From positions 62,001-126,000 of the forward strand of contig JAEUUI010000008.1 in NCBI GenBank assembly GCA_016786585.1: DNA of 64,000 nt, written 5' to 3'. A program made the position numbers and the translations under genes. Under the pieces are notes generated by a model. That model searched no databases. It had not been told where the DNA came from and was given only the letters and a program-made list of their open reading frames with translations. Each line of letters opens with the position of its first letter. Position 1 is the stretch's first letter. Below are positions 50,265-59,779 of this stretch, piece by piece. The DNA comes from Cyclobacteriaceae bacterium. Lineage in GTDB: Bacteria > Bacteroidota > Bacteroidia > Cytophagales > Cyclobacteriaceae.

Positions 50265-50933
50265 TTATCGTACCGCCACTTCAACGAGTTTTTCTGAGTC
50301 AAAAATTCTGGCGGGCGAAATCACCTTTTCAGTTAACGGAATATTGTCTCCGTAACGCTCCTTTAATTCCCGCTTCACCTCGCTACTGCTTAGATCAAAA
50401 TCCTGAAGCTGCTGCGGTTCTCCTAACCGGATTCCCAACCCTTCCTGATAAACTTTCCAAACTAGTTCTGAGCAGTAAATCTTGTCGTTTGTCCATCCGA
50501 AATAACTATCGTAATCTCTGTTTAAATATTTCCCGGCAGTCGCTTTCAGCTTCCGGATATCTTCTGGTGCTAAAGTGATCGGATTTTTTAATCGCTTCAC
50601 CACATAGTGACCGTCTTCACCGCGCCTGATCCACTCCGAAAGGCCGGTAATTTTAACGGGTTGCACAGCCTCATATACAAAGTACTCGCGACCTTCCCGA
50701 AAAATAATTCCCATGTGACTGTAACGCGAGTGGGTCGCTTCCTGAATCGCTTTACTTTGCGCTGATACCGAAATCTGGAAAATGATGTCGCCACTTTCGA
50801 ACCTCTGAAATCGTAGTAAGCCGCTGTCTCTGTTCGGCTCGGAGCGATGTGGTTTGAGGATAATGGCCAGCAGTAAAGCCGCTACAACAGGAACTGTTGC
50901 CGATAAAACCATTCTGGTGGTGCGGACAGCCAT
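50265..50933 (-). CDS. YiiX/YebB-like papain-fold amidase
   Basis: A 222-residue protein with a short N-terminal membrane anchor (about 8-27) and a permuted papain-fold NlpC/P60-like domain. The candidate catalytic residues are His73 (YSHMGIIF), Glu88 (VYEAV) and Cys154 (KIYCSELVWKVY), matching the YiiX-like set. FESGDIIFQISVSAQSKAIQ opens the domain. Such enzymes hydrolyse amide or thioester bonds in lipids or peptidoglycan. Divergent from the CAT-like gene. Confidence 0.88.
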   Translation of the reverse strand: MAVRTTRMVLSATVPVVAALLLAIILKPHRSEPNRDSGLLRFQRFESGDIIFQISVSAQSKAIQEATHSRYSHMGIIFREGREYFVYEAVQPVKITGLSEWIRRGEDGHYVVKRLKNPITLAPEDIRKLKATAGKYLNRDYDSYFGWTNDKIYCSELVWKVYQEGLGIRLGEPQQLQDFDLSSSEVKRELKERYGDNIPLTEKVISPARIFDSEKLVEVAVR

Positions 50934-50984
50934 ACGGGAGGGGTATCAACTTCAAATATACTGGTTTTGAACTATCTTGCTTTT

Positions 50985-51608
50985 GTGAAAAAACAGCTTG
51001 ACATAGCTCATTGGCCAAGAAAGGATCACTTCAATTTCTTCCGCAAATTTGAAGAACCTTTTTTTGGTGTAACCATTCAGGTGGATTGCACGGCTGCCTA
51101 TGCGAAAGCAAAGTCGCTCAATACTTCATTTTTTCTGTACTACCTGTATAAGTCGCTCGTAGCGGCTAATCAAACCGAACCATTCCGCTATCGCATTTCT
51201 GGAGACGATGTTTTTGTGTACGATCAGGTAAACGCTTCACCCACCATTAATCGCCCGGACGGAACCTTTGGGTTTGCGTACCTCGACTATCACGAACACT
51301 TTGAAACATTCCAAAAGAGCGCAGCAACGGTAATTGAAGAAGTGAAAAACAGCACCGGGCTTTTTCCGGCCGTATCCGGAGAAAATGTTATTCACTATTC
51401 ATCCATACCGTGGTTAAACTTCACATCACTTTCGCATGCGCGAAACTTTTCGTTCGGTGATTCAATTCCGAAAATATCGTTCGGCAAAATGACCGAAGAA
51501 AATGGAAAACGTACCATGCCGGTTTCTGTTCATGTACATCATGCGCTGATGGATGGGTATCATGTCGGGATGTTTGCGGAACTGTTTCAGCAGCTTTTGA
51601 ACGAATAA
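50985..51608 (+). CDS. CatA-like acyltransferase
   Basis: A 207-residue type A chloramphenicol-acetyltransferase-like protein. A GTG at 50985 gives KKQLDIAHWPRKDHFNFFRK, the family's usual N-terminus; a TTG at 50967 would add six residues. The HHxxxDG motif is in VSVHVHHALMDGYHVG (His186, Asp190 in this numbering), and SLNTSFFLYYLYKSLVAANQ fits the acyl-binding region. Chloramphenicol resistance cannot be inferred from sequence alone; a different acceptor is as likely. Confidence 0.88.
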   Translation: MKKQLDIAHWPRKDHFNFFRKFEEPFFGVTIQVDCTAAYAKAKSLNTSFFLYYLYKSLVAANQTEPFRYRISGDDVFVYDQVNASPTINRPDGTFGFAYLDYHEHFETFQKSAATVIEEVKNSTGLFPAVSGENVIHYSSIPWLNFTSLSHARNFSFGDSIPKISFGKMTEENGKRTMPVSVHVHHALMDGYHVGMFAELFQQLLNE

Positions 51609-51820
51609 TACGGTTAAGTCTCCGGATTCAGCATTTGTTGCCCTGCTATCGTTAATTTTCAAAAAAAAATGATTCACCTTCATTTGTGCTTAATCAGATT
51701 CATTGAGCACTTTTTATCTGATTTGTGAAGATAAAACTCCTGGCACCTGTAAAAACATTTCGATAACGCATTATATGCGCCTGATAAACACTATCTTGCC
51801 TGTTCAACTGGGGAGGAATC

Positions 51821-52270
51821 GTGTCGAAATTTATAGCATTAGCAGAAGATGATTGTGATGATCAATTACTGTTTGCAGAAGCGTTAAAACAAATCTGCAA
51901 GCAAAGCACGCTGCATGCCGTCTCCACCGGAATGGAACTTATTGAGTTGCTGAATACCACGAGAACTTCTTTGCCGGATGTGATCGTATTGGATGTAAAC
52001 ATGCCTGGCATGAATGGCATTGAGTGCCTGAAGATCATCCGGAAGACAGATTCCCTTGCGCAACTTCCTGTTGTAATCATGTCAACTTCGGGCAATGCTG
52101 AAACTATCCACGATGCATTTCTTTACGGAGCAAACAGTTATGCCGTAAAACCCGGAAAGTTCAGTGAGTTAAAAGCTGTTATTGAAGAAATCGTGATTAC
52201 CGATTGGTCTTCGGCAGGAGTTCGGAACTTTGATAATTTTATGATTCGGCCGCGCCTGGCCCGTCATTAA
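51821..52270 (+). CDS. single-domain response regulator
   Basis: A 149-residue receiver protein (GTG start with a strong GGGGAGGA Shine-Dalgarno). Acidic pocket EDDCDD (residues 9-14), phosphoacceptor Asp58 in VLDVNMPGMNG, Thr/Ser in IMSTSG and Lys110 in AVKPGK are all present. There is no output domain. Such Rcp1-like receivers work with phytochrome or other histidine kinases, usually encoded elsewhere. It converges on, and overlaps by 32 bases, another response-regulator gene. Confidence 0.92.
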   Translation: MSKFIALAEDDCDDQLLFAEALKQICKQSTLHAVSTGMELIELLNTTRTSLPDVIVLDVNMPGMNGIECLKIIRKTDSLAQLPVVIMSTSGNAETIHDAFLYGANSYAVKPGKFSELKAVIEEIVITDWSSAGVRNFDNFMIRPRLARH

Positions 52271-52682
52271 CCTGTTGCTTATTGGCTTTGACGGGCCAAA
52301 AGGTATTCACCGTTTCGCGCAACTGTTTAATGGAATCCTCCAGACTAAACAACTTGGGAATCACGGTACTCGCACCAAGTTCAGAACAGTAATCCGTTTC
52401 GCGTTTGTTGATGGATGTGCTGTACATGATAATCGGCACTTGTTGAAACGCGTGATAGCGCTTGAGCCAGGCAAGCAGTTCGATGCCACTCATTTTCGGC
52501 ATATTGATGTCAAGGAAAATCAAGTCAGGGGAAATGTTTCCTCCTGAAAGCATTTGTAAGGCGTCTTCACAATCATTCGCGGTAACGCACTGAAGCTGCG
52601 GATCAATTTGCCGGATAATGTCGCTAAACATCATCAGGTCGTCATCGTCATCGTCACAATAAAAAATAACCCCGTTGCTCAT
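52239..52682 (-). CDS. single-domain response regulator
   Basis: A 147-residue receiver protein on the opposite strand to its neighbour. It has the acidic run CDDDDDD (residues 9-15), Asp58 in IFLDINMPKMSG, Ser/Thr in MYSTS and Lys110 in VIPKLF. It also lacks an output domain. The two genes overlap tail to tail and encode homologous receivers, so they may compete for the same kinase or act in series. The kinase is not in the window. Confidence 0.92.
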   Translation of the reverse strand: MSNGVIFYCDDDDDDLMMFSDIIRQIDPQLQCVTANDCEDALQMLSGGNISPDLIFLDINMPKMSGIELLAWLKRYHAFQQVPIIMYSTSINKRETDYCSELGASTVIPKLFSLEDSIKQLRETVNTFWPVKANKQQVNDGPGAAES

Positions 52683-52968
52683 CAGCCCAAAAAATCAGAA
52701 AAAAGAACCACAGGGGGAACTGGCTCGCAGCGATTTTACGGAGAACATTCTGATTCGCGCAGTGAAAACCGTTGACTGCATTAAATACCGCGATGAAGGG
52801 GGCTTTAGGCGGATGAAATTGCATAACGTTTGGCAATTTGTTCGGCAGAGTTAATACGACCTAAACTCCGTGTTTATGGCAATTGTTACATTTAGCGATT
52901 AGGTTTCATGAATTCGTAATCTGTACCATGTCATTAAGTCAATCAGTCAATTATCCTATATTAGAGGT

Positions 52969-54144
52969 ATGAGAGAGTTGATCTTTTTATTGATGATGAT
53001 CGCATGCGCGGACCACATTTCAGCGCAGTCTACGTGGTATAAGGGTAACCTGCATACGCATTCGTACTGGAGTGATGGTGATGAGTTTCCGGAGCCGATT
53101 ATGGACTGGTATAAAACACACGGATACAATTTCGTAGGGTTATCCGATCACAACACGCTTGCTTCGGGAGAAAAGTGGAGACTTATTGCAAAGAGCAAAC
53201 TGTATGAAGAGAGCTTTGCAAAGTATCTTGAGAAATACGGCAACAACTGGGTTGTTTACAAGATCGATTCCGGCCGTACACACGTGAAGCTGAAAACGCT
53301 GGCAGAATACCGGCCTATGTTTGAAGGCAAAAACTTTCTGATCATCCAGTCGGAGGAAATTACTTCCCGCTTCGGCAACAATCCGATTCACATGAATGCC
53401 ACAAATGTTCAAACGATTATTGCACCGCAGGAAGGCAACTCGGTAACGGAAGTGATGCAACGAACGGTTGATGCGGTGGCGAAACAACGGGCGGAAACTG
53501 GCAAGCCAGTAATTGTGCATCTCAACCATCCGAACTTCGGGTATGGTGTATCACTTCAGGATATAATTGATTTAAAAGGCGAACGATTCTTTGAGGTATA
53601 CAACGGGCATCCTGCCGTGAATAACTATGGTGATTCATTGCATCCCGGTATGGAAGAAATGTGGGACAAAATAAACATAGCCTACCTGACGCGAGGGCAG
53701 CCGATGATGTACGGCCTGGCAACGGATGACAGTCACAATTATCACCAATTCGGAAAAGCCTTTGCGAACTCGGGCCGTGGCTGGGTGATGGTAAAAGCGA
53801 ATACGTTGACGCCCGCAGCGTTGATTGAGGCTTTGGAAGCGGGATCATTTTACGCGTCAACGGGTGTAACACTGGAAGATGTGTCGTATAAAAATCATAC
53901 GTTAACTGTTTCGGTCAAGCCTGAACCGGGCATTGTTTATACGATTGAGTTTATAGGTGTTCTAAAAGGAACGGGTAAATCTTCCGTGTTGAAGACCGTT
54001 AAAGAAGCAACCGCATCTTTCAAGGTAACGCAAAAGTACTTGTTCGTAAGAGCGCGGATCACGTCAACCAAAAAGAAAGAAAATCCATACCAGGAGAATG
54101 ACGTTGAAATGGCCTGGACTCAGCCGGTTGAATTTCGCGAATGA
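52969..54144 (+). CDS. exported PHP-domain phosphoesterase-like protein
   Basis: A 391-residue secreted protein (signal to about residue 19). It carries a PHP (polymerase and histidinol phosphatase) metal site: NLHTHSYWSDG (His29/His31), SDHN (Asp60/His61), SEE near 130, VHLNHPNFG and LATDDSHN. A C-terminal Ig-like strand domain (ITSTKKKENPYQENDV) follows. It likely hydrolyses phosphoesters outside the cytoplasm. A shared terminator separates it from the convergent fourfold-repeat protein. Confidence 0.85.
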   Translation: MRELIFLLMMIACADHISAQSTWYKGNLHTHSYWSDGDEFPEPIMDWYKTHGYNFVGLSDHNTLASGEKWRLIAKSKLYEESFAKYLEKYGNNWVVYKIDSGRTHVKLKTLAEYRPMFEGKNFLIIQSEEITSRFGNNPIHMNATNVQTIIAPQEGNSVTEVMQRTVDAVAKQRAETGKPVIVHLNHPNFGYGVSLQDIIDLKGERFFEVYNGHPAVNNYGDSLHPGMEEMWDKINIAYLTRGQPMMYGLATDDSHNYHQFGKAFANSGRGWVMVKANTLTPAALIEALEAGSFYASTGVTLEDVSYKNHTLTVSVKPEPGIVYTIEFIGVLKGTGKSSVLKTVKEATASFKVTQKYLFVRARITSTKKKENPYQENDVEMAWTQPVEFRE

Positions 54145-54156
54145 TTATGGTACAAT

Positions 54157-54183
54157 AAAAAAGCCCGGATGTCCGGGCTTTTG
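54157..54183. terminator. bidirectional terminator
   Basis: AAGCCCGGA and TCCGGGCTT form a perfect stem (54161-54180) with A-run and T-run on the two sides, serving the convergent PHP and repeat-protein genes. Confidence 0.9.
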
Positions 54184-54186
54184 TTT

Positions 54187-55899
54187 TTATTCGTTCACCG
54201 ATGTTTTGAACACCGAGATTCCATATTGTTCCTGGTCGTTCGGAGGTGAAGCATTCCAGTCGCGGTAGGAGTGTGAGCCGTCCGTTTGATAATGAAGCCG
54301 GTAATCTCCTTTTGGTAAAATAATGATATCGTTGAACATTCGGTTCTTGTTTGCGCCACCCGCATGGGTTGTGCTGCGATATGTCATTTCCCAAACGGTA
54401 CGACCAGTTGATGTGTCTTCAATCCAGCCGTAATCATCCATGTCTCCATCGCTGCCTTCTCCAATCGCCACAACTCTCAATCGGGTATCCTGATTAAGCT
54501 TGAAGGTCTTGTAACGGTCTTCATCATCGCGCACCTGAACAATCTCGGCTACAATGCTCGAATTCTTGTATTGATCAGGATCGAAGCTTGCCAGTTTGGC
54601 GATGTCTTCCTTCCGTTTGGCCCACACGGTAATGCCCCAGAAATCCTGCTCGTATGGCGGGCCGCTGTTCCACTGTCCATATGAATGTGAATCATCGGAC
54701 GAATAATAGATCAGGTAATCACCTTTTTCAAGATGAACAGTTCCGTCAAACATGCGGTTTTTATCTGCGCCACCGGCATGCACCGTATGCTCGCGGTTGA
54801 AATCCCAAACCATTTCGCGTGTAACGGCATTGATAATCCATCCGCCATCGGCCATGTTAGAGGAGGATGCTTCTTCACCAAGGCATAATACGCGCACGTC
54901 AACAGCCGATTTCACGGAAAGACCTTTTGCGAAGAAATCGTCATCGCCAACCTTCGTGATGGCAAGCACAGGTTTAAGTTGTTCGGGAGCTTTGAATGGA
55001 ACAATATTTTTCTGGTCAGCCGGATCGGCCCAAATCGTAATGCCTGAAAATTGCGGATCGTCAGGTGGCATCATGTTCCAGTCGTTGTAACCGTGCGAGT
55101 CGTCCGTAACGAACGTTGCCATGTAGTTACCGGCCGGTAATGTGATCTTTGTATCAATCGAAATGTTTTTATCAGCACCTCCGGCAAAATCAGAGTTATC
55201 GTAAGTCATTTCCCAAACACGTTTACCTTTATCGATGTCGGTTATCCAGGCAAAATCGAAATCTTCATCCCTGCGCGCTTCACCGATGCCATAGATTTTC
55301 AGATTCGTTTCTGCGGCAAGTGAAAAACCGACTTTTGCATTTATGTTGTGATCGGGACGCTGAATCGAGACAACTGCGCCTTCTGTTTTCTTTCGAATAA
55401 GGTCGCGGAAGTTTACGGGTGTGATGTTTTTCCCCGCAAGGGAGATCGTCATTTCTTGCTGAACCTGGCGATCCCAGCGGTTAGTCGAGAATACGTAATT
55501 GATATTATTTTTTATTGATGTCGTCCATGGTTGATCATCATTGCGTTGCGCGTAGGCCGCTGTGAAGTATAACTCATACGTTCCTTTCTGCAATGACGCA
55601 ACATCATCGATGTCGATCTTTCCAAAATCAAAATCTTCCTTGATGAATTTATCGCCCATGCGCCACACAACTTCGCGTGTTTCGCTGTTCAGAATCCAGC
55701 CATAACAGGCTACAGGCTGCCAGTCTTTGGCAAAGACTCCTGCTGTTCCGGTGATTGTTATTTTTTCAGGCTGACTAAGTGTGAATCCGGCAACCGCTAC
55801 GCGGCCGGGTGGAACATCGCTGAGTGTAACCTGGGAAAATGCAGAAATTGCTGTTGCACACACGAACAGCAACGTGGTGAGAGAGTTTAGGAGGCGCAT
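54187..55899 (-). CDS. exported protein with four copies of a conserved repeat
   Basis: A 570-residue secreted protein (signal to about residue 22). Four repeats of about 110 residues are visible. The last three each contain a Trp-Glu/Asp-Met/Phe strand, HAGGADKNRMF or FAGGADKNISI, a GDY/GNY strand, DDSHSY or DGSHSY, and W-N-x-x-P-P then GI. Examples are DDSHGYNDWNMMPPDD, DDSHSYGQWNSGPPYE and DGSHSYRDWNASPPND. The first repeat lacks the DSH motif. I do not recognise the family. It is convergent with the PHP gene and shares its terminator. Confidence 0.8.
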   Translation of the reverse strand: MRLLNSLTTLLFVCATAISAFSQVTLSDVPPGRVAVAGFTLSQPEKITITGTAGVFAKDWQPVACYGWILNSETREVVWRMGDKFIKEDFDFGKIDIDDVASLQKGTYELYFTAAYAQRNDDQPWTTSIKNNINYVFSTNRWDRQVQQEMTISLAGKNITPVNFRDLIRKKTEGAVVSIQRPDHNINAKVGFSLAAETNLKIYGIGEARRDEDFDFAWITDIDKGKRVWEMTYDNSDFAGGADKNISIDTKITLPAGNYMATFVTDDSHGYNDWNMMPPDDPQFSGITIWADPADQKNIVPFKAPEQLKPVLAITKVGDDDFFAKGLSVKSAVDVRVLCLGEEASSSNMADGGWIINAVTREMVWDFNREHTVHAGGADKNRMFDGTVHLEKGDYLIYYSSDDSHSYGQWNSGPPYEQDFWGITVWAKRKEDIAKLASFDPDQYKNSSIVAEIVQVRDDEDRYKTFKLNQDTRLRVVAIGEGSDGDMDDYGWIEDTSTGRTVWEMTYRSTTHAGGANKNRMFNDIIILPKGDYRLHYQTDGSHSYRDWNASPPNDQEQYGISVFKTSVNE

Positions 55900-56056
55900 G
55901 AATTGGGTTTGTTAACAACCGAATCGCGTAAAGATTGTGCCAACTGAAAAGCCGTTGAAATTGCGGTGATTTTTCAGGTTCAACGGTGTTTTGCGTTCAC
56001 TTGTGCGCAGTGGATGCTCGCTTTTGAACACTGTTGTACGCCACCCGGACTGAAAA

Positions 56057-56087
56057 TAAAAAAGGCGCTTCGATTCCCAAGCGCCTT
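56057..56087 (-). terminator. Rho-independent terminator
   Basis: AAGGCGCTT (56062-56070) and AAGCGCCTT (56079-56087) form a stem followed, on the minus strand, by a T-rich run. It ends the PadR/permease operon. Confidence 0.85.
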
Positions 56088-56107
56088 GAACGACCGATCC
56101 ATTTTTT

Positions 56108-58714
56108 CTATTCCGAACGTAAACTTTTGATCGGATTATTGGTTGCTGCCTTGATCGCCTGGAAACTTACGGTAATCAACGTAATGACCAATGCACCTCC
56201 GGCTGCCAGCGCAAAAATCCACCACGAAACCGAAGTGCGGTAATCATAACTTTCAAGCCAGTGTGTGAAGAAGAAATACGAGAACAGAATTGCGACAACG
56301 CTTGAGATCACTACGAGGATTACGAAGTCTTTCGACAACAACTGCCACAGGTTTTGTACCGAAGCACCCATCACTTTACGAATGCCGATCTCTTTCGTGC
56401 GCTGCTCGGCAACAAATGATGCTAGGCCGAACAATCCGAGGCAGGAGATGAATACCGCCAGCACGGCAAAGAATGCTGCAAGTGTTCCGATGCGCTTTTC
56501 ATTACCGAATTTGCTTGCAAAGTCTTCGTCAACAAACGTAGCGCTGAACGGTGATGTGGTATCGAACCTTCTAAACACCGCTTCAACTTTTGCCATCGAC
56601 TCCTGCGCATTCAGGTTTGGATTGAGTTTAATAATGAAAACATTTTCCGATTCGTCTGTCAGGTGCCACATGGCTGGCCGTACGGGCATGTAAGGTGATT
56701 GCACAAGGATGTCTTTCACTACACCGATTACTGTGTAGTCATCTCCGTTCCACTTGATTACTTTACCGATCGGATCTTTAAGGCCGATGAATCGTACGGC
56801 AGATTCATTCAGAATAAACGCTGATGAATCGGTTGCAAAGTCGCGCGAGAAGTCACGGCCTTCCGCTATCTGCCAGCCAATGGTTTTGCCGTATTCGGGC
56901 GTAACTCCGTTGTTCGGAAAATCAACCGCGAGGTTAGGGTCTTTGCCTTCCCAGTCGAAACCGCCATTTGTATTCCATACATCGGTAATCGGACTGCCCG
57001 ATTCAGTCATCTCTACAATAGCGTTTTGCGTTTTCAATTCATTCCGGATTGCTTCGAAGTGCTTATGCCGTTCAGGGTTTACACCGGTGGTAATCAAGCC
57101 GTCAACCGTGTAGCCCATCGGTCTGCCTTGTGCGTATTCCACCTGTTTGTACACAACGATCGTTCCGATGATCAGGATAATGGAGATGGTAAACTGCACG
57201 GTCACAAGTACCTGTCGCGGCAACGAAGCCATGCGCCCTTGTTTAAACGATCCTTTCAAAACTTTTACAGGCTGGAAGGATGACAGGAACAGGGCAGGGT
57301 AGATGCCTGCAAAAATTCCGGTTACGAGCGTGAAGCCAACACCGATCAGCCAGAAGAGTGGTGAACTCCACGGAATCTCCATGTGTTTGCCGGCAACACT
57401 GTTGAAGGCAGGTAATGCGAGGAAGCCAAGGCCAATAGCAAGTACAAATGCCATAAACGCGATCAGAATTGATTCACTGAAGAACTGTATAACGAGTTGC
57501 GAACGTACTGACCCGATCGATTTACGGATGCCTACTTCTTTTGAACGTTTTTCTGAACGTGCGGTGCTCAGGTTCATGAAGTTAATGCAGGCGAGCAGCA
57601 GCACGAAAATACCGGTGATGCTAAACAGCCATACATTGTCGATTTGCCCGCCCGTGTTAACACCTTCCTTGAAATCAGAATACAAATGCCATTTACTCAT
57701 CGGATGCAAGAACACTACGGCTTTATATCTTCTGTCTTCTTCTGCCTGGCGATTGAGCTTTACGTCTTTGATGCGTTTGGAAACAGTTTCTATGTCGGCA
57801 TTTTCGTTTACTTCCGCGAATGTTTGCGTAAAGTTGCTGTCCCACGGGTCTCTCATTTTTTGTACCCATGGATTCTGACTCAGGTACAGCGTCCAGGGCA
57901 TGATGATCTTCAAGTCTCGGAAATTTGTGTTCTCCGGCATGTCTTCATACACGGCCGTAACTTTCACATCAACTTCATTGTCGAGGCGCAGCATTTTGTT
58001 GATCGGGTCTTCATCTCCGAAGCAGGCTTTTGCAACTGACTCCGACAGCATGATTGAGTTCATCTCTTTCAATCCGTCTTTTGTTCCTTGCACAATGTTC
58101 AGGCTGAGCATGTCGATCACTCCCGGTTCGAAGTAGCTTCCTTCATGAGCAAAGATTTTTTCTCCGTACGTAAGAATATGACTGAAATTCCAGGATGACT
58201 GCAACACGTGCTTGAAGTCGCTGCCGTAAACATTACGGATTTCTTCTGCCATCACGGCCGGGTTGGAAACCTGTGTTCCGATCTGGCCATTGAACGTCTG
58301 GTGCTGCATCACCTGAACGATGCGGTCGTAGTTTTTAAAATGCCGGTTGAACATCAGCTCATCAAAAACCCACAGGCCGATCAGTAACGCTACTGCCATG
58401 CCGATCGCGAGGCCAGAGATGTTGATTGCCGAGTACCCTTTGCTGCGGAGCATGTTTCTCCAGCCTACTTTAAAATAGCTTTTAACCATGGCGTATTGGT
58501 TTACATTTCGTTCGAGAGTTACAGGTCTTATAATGCCCGGCCTGCAAAGCAGTATTACATCAACAATGAATTTTAAGTCCGCTGTTCTTTTTCCCGACTT
58601 CCGCACGCGTTCGGCATACAGTTCCATGATGTCGCCCTCAATGTGCGGCACCATTTCCGGGTGGCAATACCACCGGAAAAATCGCAGGAAAAATTTCGGC
58701 GGATAATGTTTCAT
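56108..58714 (-). CDS. ABC transporter permease (MacB/FtsX-like) with permease prefix domain
   Basis: An 868-residue third member of the permease-prefix family. The N-terminal prefix domain (PPKFFLRFFRWYCHPEMVPH; IEGDIMELYAERVRKSGKRT) precedes the first membrane helix near 90-112. The FtsX signature SKEVGIRKSIGSVRSQL occurs mid-protein and TKEIGIRKVMGASVQN near the C-terminus. It follows its PadR regulator by three bases. It lacks an ATPase partner in the window. Homologous to the pair at 1054-6368 but on its own. Confidence 0.92.
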   Translation of the reverse strand: MKHYPPKFFLRFFRWYCHPEMVPHIEGDIMELYAERVRKSGKRTADLKFIVDVILLCRPGIIRPVTLERNVNQYAMVKSYFKVGWRNMLRSKGYSAINISGLAIGMAVALLIGLWVFDELMFNRHFKNYDRIVQVMQHQTFNGQIGTQVSNPAVMAEEIRNVYGSDFKHVLQSSWNFSHILTYGEKIFAHEGSYFEPGVIDMLSLNIVQGTKDGLKEMNSIMLSESVAKACFGDEDPINKMLRLDNEVDVKVTAVYEDMPENTNFRDLKIIMPWTLYLSQNPWVQKMRDPWDSNFTQTFAEVNENADIETVSKRIKDVKLNRQAEEDRRYKAVVFLHPMSKWHLYSDFKEGVNTGGQIDNVWLFSITGIFVLLLACINFMNLSTARSEKRSKEVGIRKSIGSVRSQLVIQFFSESILIAFMAFVLAIGLGFLALPAFNSVAGKHMEIPWSSPLFWLIGVGFTLVTGIFAGIYPALFLSSFQPVKVLKGSFKQGRMASLPRQVLVTVQFTISIILIIGTIVVYKQVEYAQGRPMGYTVDGLITTGVNPERHKHFEAIRNELKTQNAIVEMTESGSPITDVWNTNGGFDWEGKDPNLAVDFPNNGVTPEYGKTIGWQIAEGRDFSRDFATDSSAFILNESAVRFIGLKDPIGKVIKWNGDDYTVIGVVKDILVQSPYMPVRPAMWHLTDESENVFIIKLNPNLNAQESMAKVEAVFRRFDTTSPFSATFVDEDFASKFGNEKRIGTLAAFFAVLAVFISCLGLFGLASFVAEQRTKEIGIRKVMGASVQNLWQLLSKDFVILVVISSVVAILFSYFFFTHWLESYDYRTSVSWWIFALAAGGALVITLITVSFQAIKAATNNPIKSLRSE

Positions 58715-58717
58715 TCC

Positions 58718-59059
58718 TTATCCAACCATCTTAACATCGAGCGCCACTTTCGGGATGGACTTCCATAAGTCATCACGTGTGCTGCGCGAATACTCCATTG
58801 CTTTCTTGCCCAGCGCAGTGATCTGGAAGTACTTGCGTGGCCTTCCGGCACGATCTTCCGTGATTTCACCATCAAACGACTTGATGTAGCCTTTGCTTTC
58901 CAGTCGCTTAAGTGCAGTATGCAAAGCCCCCATGCTCACATTGCGCGAAAGACGCTCTTCAATTTCTTTTTTGATCGAAACTCCGTAGGCGTCCTTATAG
59001 AGTACACCCACCGTGAGGATCACGATTTCTTCGAATTCACCAAGCTGATACTTTTTCAT
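58718..59059 (-). CDS. PadR family transcriptional regulator
   Basis: A 113-residue PadR protein (LGEFEEIVILTVGVLYKDAY; VSMGALHTALKRLESKGYIK; AGRPRKYFQITALGKKAMEY), closely similar to the regulator at 418-768. It is the first gene of a two-gene operon with the permease 56108-58714. A 29-bp dyad sits in the promoter region, so autoregulation is likely. Confidence 0.93.
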   Translation of the reverse strand: MKKYQLGEFEEIVILTVGVLYKDAYGVSIKKEIEERLSRNVSMGALHTALKRLESKGYIKSFDGEITEDRAGRPRKYFQITALGKKAMEYSRSTRDDLWKSIPKVALDVKMVG

Positions 59060-59069
59060 GGCCGCATTT

Positions 59070-59098
59070 AGTATTTTCCTAAATGTAGGAATAATACT
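59070..59098 (-). promoter_or_regulatory. PadR operator (29-bp dyad)
   Basis: A nearly symmetric 29-bp element, 11 bases from the start codon: AGTATT/AATACT outer arms and CCTA/TAGG inner arms around a central ACATT-like segment. The size and symmetry fit a PadR dimer. Confidence 0.75.
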
Positions 59099-59267
59099 CT
59101 TAAACGAGTCAAAAGGTTACAGGAGGGGAGTATTATTTTAAAAGCTGTCTCACGTAGTCACAAAGGTGGCTCGCGTTGCCGAATGAATGTTTCGCGTAGT
59201 CTCGTAAACAATGGCTTTCTGATCTCGTTTTAAAAAGAACAATGCACATTTATACAAACCCTGATTT

Positions 59268-59735
59268 ATGTCTCGCACAAAGCTACCTGCCACACTTATT
59301 TTTCTATTTATGATGTTATCCGCCAAAGCTCAAACGGGTGAGCCATTCCAGTTGCCCGACAGTTGGGCAAAGGATTTTGTAATCAGCCTGTTTTATAAGG
59401 GAAGCATGAGCGGTTCGAACACTGAGATTCGGTTTACGTATGATTCTTGCACCTACCGGAGTGGTTCAAATTCAAAAAAGACGAAGGTTTACACCTGCCG
59501 GATGAAGGAAGCTGATCGGGCTGCCATCCTGAAAAAGCTGGCTGAATTGAAGGTCGCGCAGATCAAATCAGAAAGCGGGATGCATGTGGTGTATGACGGC
59601 TGGTCGCAATCCATTTGCATCGGCACGCATTGCATCGATGGCGGGACATCGGCTGAGATGAGCGAACAGGATAAAAACGTATTCCTGGATGCGTACAGGT
59701 ACCTGGAAGAGTTTGCCATTAAAAAGACCAGATAG
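59268..59735 (+). CDS. exported hypothetical protein
   Basis: A 155-residue secreted protein with a signal peptide (LPATLIFLFMMLSAKAQ). The mature region has FYKGSMSGSNTEIRFTYDS and VVYDGWSQSICIGTHCIDG with cysteines that could pair, ending in helices DKNVFLDAYRYLEEFAIKK. No family recognised. Upstream 59100-59267 is A/T-poor repeat-free DNA with no visible gene. Confidence 0.75.
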   Translation: MSRTKLPATLIFLFMMLSAKAQTGEPFQLPDSWAKDFVISLFYKGSMSGSNTEIRFTYDSCTYRSGSNSKKTKVYTCRMKEADRAAILKKLAELKVAQIKSESGMHVVYDGWSQSICIGTHCIDGGTSAEMSEQDKNVFLDAYRYLEEFAIKKTR

Positions 59736-59779
59736 CCTTTATCGCTACTAGAAGATCACAGAACTTCTTAGCTTAGGGT

